From contig CAZJBA010000065.1 of NCBI GenBank assembly GCA_964544065.1, forward strand, positions 1 to 16,650: a DNA stretch of 16,650 nt. The letters run 5' to 3'. Positions 13,878 through 16,650 of the stretch are shown here, in pieces; position 1 is the stretch's first letter; every line of letters starts with the position of its first letter. Origin of the DNA: JAYELX01 sp964544065 (GTDB taxonomy: Bacteria > Chloroflexota > Anaerolineae > Anaerolineales > UBA11858). The notes beneath the pieces were generated by a model. The model searched no databases. It was not told the origin of the DNA and saw nothing but the letters and a program-made list of their open reading frames with translations. A program made the translations under genes and the position numbers.

Positions 13878-15533
13878 TTAGGGCAAATTGCCAACGACAT
13901 CAAAGGTGTCCAAGATACGCTCGAAGGCGTCCACATCGGCGTCTGTTACCATTTGAACTTCCACCAAGGTCAAAAACGCAAAGGGGTCATTGATGGGACG
14001 GGAGGAAACGACAGCAACCACAGCATCGGAGCCACATTCCCACAAATCGTAAGCGCCTTCGTAGTAGCCATCATCATAATCATAGCGGCCATCAAGATCA
14101 CAATCCCCTTCATACCAGTGGCGGGTACCATCCAACAATTGGACATAACCGCCGATTTTGCCCCAATCTTCAGAAGCGGCAAAACTGATCCCGGCAACAT
14201 CATAGTAGGTGTTAAACCCTTCAAGATCGGGAGAGGCGACAATGGCCGCGGCGGTGAAGTCGATAGAACCGGCTGAGGTATCCCAAACATTTTCCCAAAT
14301 CCTGCCATCGATCTCGCTCCAAGAGGTTGGAATTTCAACCGCAATGGAGCCGGTATTGTCGTAAACGACCGTGTACCCCTCTGCTGTTCCACCGCCGGTA
14401 TCGCCACCATCAACAGTACCAACCACCTCCAGGGCACGTCCGTTCAACTGACCATCCAAAATTTCACCTGTATAACTCCGGTACACCTTTAGCGAGAGCG
14501 TGTCGGTGGGTTGGTGAGTGCGCAAGATATCACAATAACTGGCTTTGGAGCCATCTGTAGCCATCTTAATACCTTCGATCTCGGTGATATAATCTCCACC
14601 TTTGAGACCGGCTTTATCGGCCGGTGATCCAGAGGCTACAGAATAAACCCAAATGCCAGAACTTCCATCCTCAAACAACCAGGCTTCGCTGTTCACACCG
14701 ATGGAATTGACATCCTCGTTGTTGCGCAGTTTTTCGATGATAGGCTTAGCCTCATCTCGAGCAATGGCGAAGTGCTGTTCAGCATCCGGATCGCCTGCAT
14801 AATGGACGGCAACCACTTTGCCATCTTTGGTCACGATCGGGCCACCAGAGTTGCCAGGATTGGTCAAGGCGGTATGTTCAATCACAGAATCCACCGAGGC
14901 CCAATTGGACTCACCGCCCGCTTTTTCCTTCGAAACAATCCCTTGCAAGAGAGTATACTCCTCCAAACTAGCACCCAGAGGATAACCGGCAGCATAAATT
15001 TCAAGACCAACGCTGATATCTCCAGTGTACCACTCAAGATAAGGAAAACCCTCCCCATCAATATCGATCACGGCTAGGTCAGAGCATTCTGAAAGGCCCA
15101 AAACCTGGGCATTGCGCGGTTGGGTTTCACCAGGGAGGAAAACTTGAACAAGCGCCGCGCCCGTGACAACGTGGTTATTGGTCACGGCGATGCCCGAAGG
15201 GTCAATGATAAAGCCGGAACCACCGAAAAATTGTTCAGCTTCACCCTCCGGGTAAGAAAATTTACCCTGGATGCCGATCTTGATCGTTGCACTCCTAACA
15301 CCATCTAGGCTGTTCACAGCTCCGGCGGCAGGTTGAGCCACTTCTTCGGCAGGCTCGGCGGGTTCCGCTTCTTCGGCCGGCTCAGCCGGGACCGGCGTAT
15401 CTACCTCTACAGGTTGGGGTGAGGCTACAACTGCCGGTTCTTCTGTGGAACTTCCTGATGGGCCACAAGCCAGGCTGACGGCCACAAAGACAACCACAAA
15501 AAACAAAATTGGTTTGATCAGTGATTTCTTCAT
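13878..15533 (-). CDS. HtrA-like trypsin-type serine protease lipoprotein with PDZ domain
   Basis: The product is probably an extracytoplasmic, membrane-anchored protease for damaged proteins. From the ATG at 15533 (GGAGG six bases upstream) it has 551 residues; an in-frame upstream ATG at 15620 lacks such a site and would bury the signal peptide. Residues 1-23 are a lipoprotein signal ending VSLAC (Cys23). A Glu/Pro/Ala-rich linker runs to about 70. The protease domain has GSGFIIDPSGIAVTNNHVV (His121), CSDLAVIDI (Asp152) and NPGNSGGPIV (Ser229), a complete catalytic triad. A PDZ domain spans about 285-370 (GIWVYSVASGSPADKAGLKGGD). A Gly/Thr linker leads to a C-terminal domain of about 165 residues that I do not recognise, containing an acidic insert, DCDLDGRYDYDDGYYEG, bounded by two Cys. 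It converges on sucCD and shares its terminator. Confidence 0.9.
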   Translation of the reverse strand: MKKSLIKPILFFVVVFVAVSLACGPSGSSTEEPAVVASPQPVEVDTPVPAEPAEEAEPAEPAEEVAQPAAGAVNSLDGVRSATIKIGIQGKFSYPEGEAEQFFGGSGFIIDPSGIAVTNNHVVTGAALVQVFLPGETQPRNAQVLGLSECSDLAVIDIDGEGFPYLEWYTGDISVGLEIYAAGYPLGASLEEYTLLQGIVSKEKAGGESNWASVDSVIEHTALTNPGNSGGPIVTKDGKVVAVHYAGDPDAEQHFAIARDEAKPIIEKLRNNEDVNSIGVNSEAWLFEDGSSGIWVYSVASGSPADKAGLKGGDYITEIEGIKMATDGSKASYCDILRTHQPTDTLSLKVYRSYTGEILDGQLNGRALEVVGTVDGGDTGGGTAEGYTVVYDNTGSIAVEIPTSWSEIDGRIWENVWDTSAGSIDFTAAAIVASPDLEGFNTYYDVAGISFAASEDWGKIGGYVQLLDGTRHWYEGDCDLDGRYDYDDGYYEGAYDLWECGSDAVVAVVSSRPINDPFAFLTLVEVQMVTDADVDAFERILDTFDVVGNLP

Positions 15534-15805
15534 ACGTATCCTCCAGATATATGTTCGAAATATGCTGTTTTTGTAATGCTCTGGGCTTCTGAAAAACATC
15601 TTTGCCCTGACAATGTTCATGCCATGCTCTTCAGTCTTTATCTCCCCAAACTTATGAGCAAGCGGACAGGTTCTAACCGATATTGTTTAAATTCTATCAT
15701 AAAACCGACGATAAAAAAGCAGGAAATAAGAGCTATTTAACCTACTTTTCCCGATCAGGCGGCAAAGAACAACCCACTATCCCTGACTATCGAAAAAAAT
15801 CCGGG

Positions 15806-16636
15806 TCACGGTTTGCGCCTGCGCAGCAAGAAAGCCGCCGCGGCGGTCACAATTGCCAGAAGAACAAGCAGAATTTCTAATAATCGGATAGGGGAGAGTT
15901 GGGGAAGGCCAAGATCTGCTTCTGGCGTCGCGACGACTTCGGGTGTGTTTGTGGGGATGGGGGAGGCCGTTTCCGTAGTCAGGAACGTCGGGCTGGATTT
16001 CGGCGTCGGGGGTGCTGTTTCCGCGGGGGTAGCCAGGGGCGTAGGCGTGGCTTGGGGGGAGGTTGATTCCGCTTCCAGGGCGGGGGCCTGTTCTTCAGCC
16101 TCTTCCTCTTCGACGTAGGCTTCCACTTCAGGCGACTCAGCCTCTTCCACTGCTTTTTCGGCCTCGCCTTCCCTGGCATCCTCCAGCGCATCCTCGACCA
16201 CGACCGTCGCCGTAGGTGCGGGGACACCCGCGACCTCCTCTTGCTCCTCTTCGACGACCATTTCGGCAACCGGCGCTTCCATGGCGGGTTGCATCAGGCC
16301 AACGCCTCTGCCAAGACCAAGGACATCGCCAACCACGACGATCACAAAGAGCAGGCTGGCGAGCACGGATGCCAGGCGGAAGATGGGAACCAAGGGCGTG
16401 GTTTTTCGCCTGGGCTGCGAGACCATCTCGGGGGAGAGGGTAAAGTTGCGCGGCGCCCTCACAGGAGGCAGCGAACGCAAGGCATCCCGGGTGGCCTGCA
16501 AATTCTCCAACGCGGCGCGCAAACCGGCATCCGCTTCCAGGCGCGCTAGGAGACGGGCTTGCTCCCGAGAGGAAAGCTGCCCATCCAAATACGCAGATAA
16601 CCGTCCCCAATCTCGTCGAGAAAGTTTTTTCGTCAT
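15806..16636 (-). CDS. anti-sigma-factor-like membrane protein
   Basis: The N-terminal 65 residues (SRRDWGRLSAYLDGQLSSRE, then LEADAGLRAALENLQATRDALRSLPPVRAPRNFTL) match the helical sigma-binding region of Chloroflexi anti-sigma factors, but the zinc-binding HxxxCxxC residues of classic ZAS domains are absent. A membrane helix follows at about 84-107. The outer part is a long linker rich in Glu, Ala, Val, Pro and Thr (about 118-243). A second hydrophobic helix at about 252-272 is followed by RRRKP, giving a C-terminal anchor. GAGG lies seven bases before the ATG. Its expected partner, an ECF sigma factor, would lie immediately upstream, outside the window, and the tight left edge is consistent with an operon. 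The role is inferred from the N-terminal pattern and topology. Confidence 0.7.
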   Translation of the reverse strand: MTKKLSRRDWGRLSAYLDGQLSSREQARLLARLEADAGLRAALENLQATRDALRSLPPVRAPRNFTLSPEMVSQPRRKTTPLVPIFRLASVLASLLFVIVVVGDVLGLGRGVGLMQPAMEAPVAEMVVEEEQEEVAGVPAPTATVVVEDALEDAREGEAEKAVEEAESPEVEAYVEEEEAEEQAPALEAESTSPQATPTPLATPAETAPPTPKSSPTFLTTETASPIPTNTPEVVATPEADLGLPQLSPIRLLEILLVLLAIVTAAAAFLLRRRKP

Positions 16637-16650
16637 AGCGATGCCTCTTC

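Overview
The window is a chromosomal stretch of a free-living bacterium. The mix of genes points to Chloroflexota (Anaerolineae-like): a long archaeal/Chloroflexi-type GT-C glycosyltransferase fused to an NHL propeller, lipoproteins with Thr/Pro/Ala/Glu-rich linkers, an anti-sigma factor without an obvious zinc motif, and G+C-rich genes separated by repeat-filled spacers. This assignment is an inference from gene content; no taxonomic marker was searched.

Layout, left to right. (1) 70-2691: a two-gene operon for a 2-oxoacid:ferredoxin oxidoreductase, a fused gamma/alpha subunit followed by a beta subunit carrying TPP and a 4Fe-4S cluster. (2) 2692-3136: a repeat-bearing spacer. (3) 3137-3536: a tmRNA gene (ssrA) with a readable tag ANRTDYAALPLAA, ending in a terminator that it shares with a convergent small membrane protein (3579-3863, minus). 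(4) 4109-4819: an RluB/RsuA-type rRNA pseudouridine synthase. (5) 4869-5170: a MITE-like palindromic element, followed by an A+T-rich BrnT-type toxin and an overlapping putative antitoxin (5236-5794). (6) 6050-9361: a 1,103-residue Agl23-like membrane glycosyltransferase with a C-terminal six-bladed NHL propeller. (7) 9362-9833: a spacer holding one long inverted-repeat element and an array of four hairpins. (8) 9834-11714: msrP and msrQ, a periplasmic methionine-sulfoxide repair pair; msrP appears frameshifted at its extreme C-terminus and a repeat lies between the two genes. (9) 11790-13796: sucCD, succinyl-CoA synthetase, ended by a strong bidirectional terminator. (10) 13878-15533 (minus): an HtrA-like trypsin/PDZ lipoprotein. 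(11) 15806-16636 (minus): an anti-sigma-factor-like membrane protein whose sigma factor probably lies just past the right edge.

How they fit together: the oxidoreductase and SucCD together could carry 2-oxoglutarate to succinate with ferredoxin reduction and substrate-level ATP (inference; the substrate of the oxidoreductase is not proved by sequence). MsrP/MsrQ, the HtrA-like protease and the anti-sigma protein form a loose envelope-stress theme. No wholly new system is evident. The observations most worth checking are the msrP frameshift, the glycosyltransferase-NHL fusion, the toxin/antitoxin pair with an unusual antitoxin, and the several families of intergenic palindromes.
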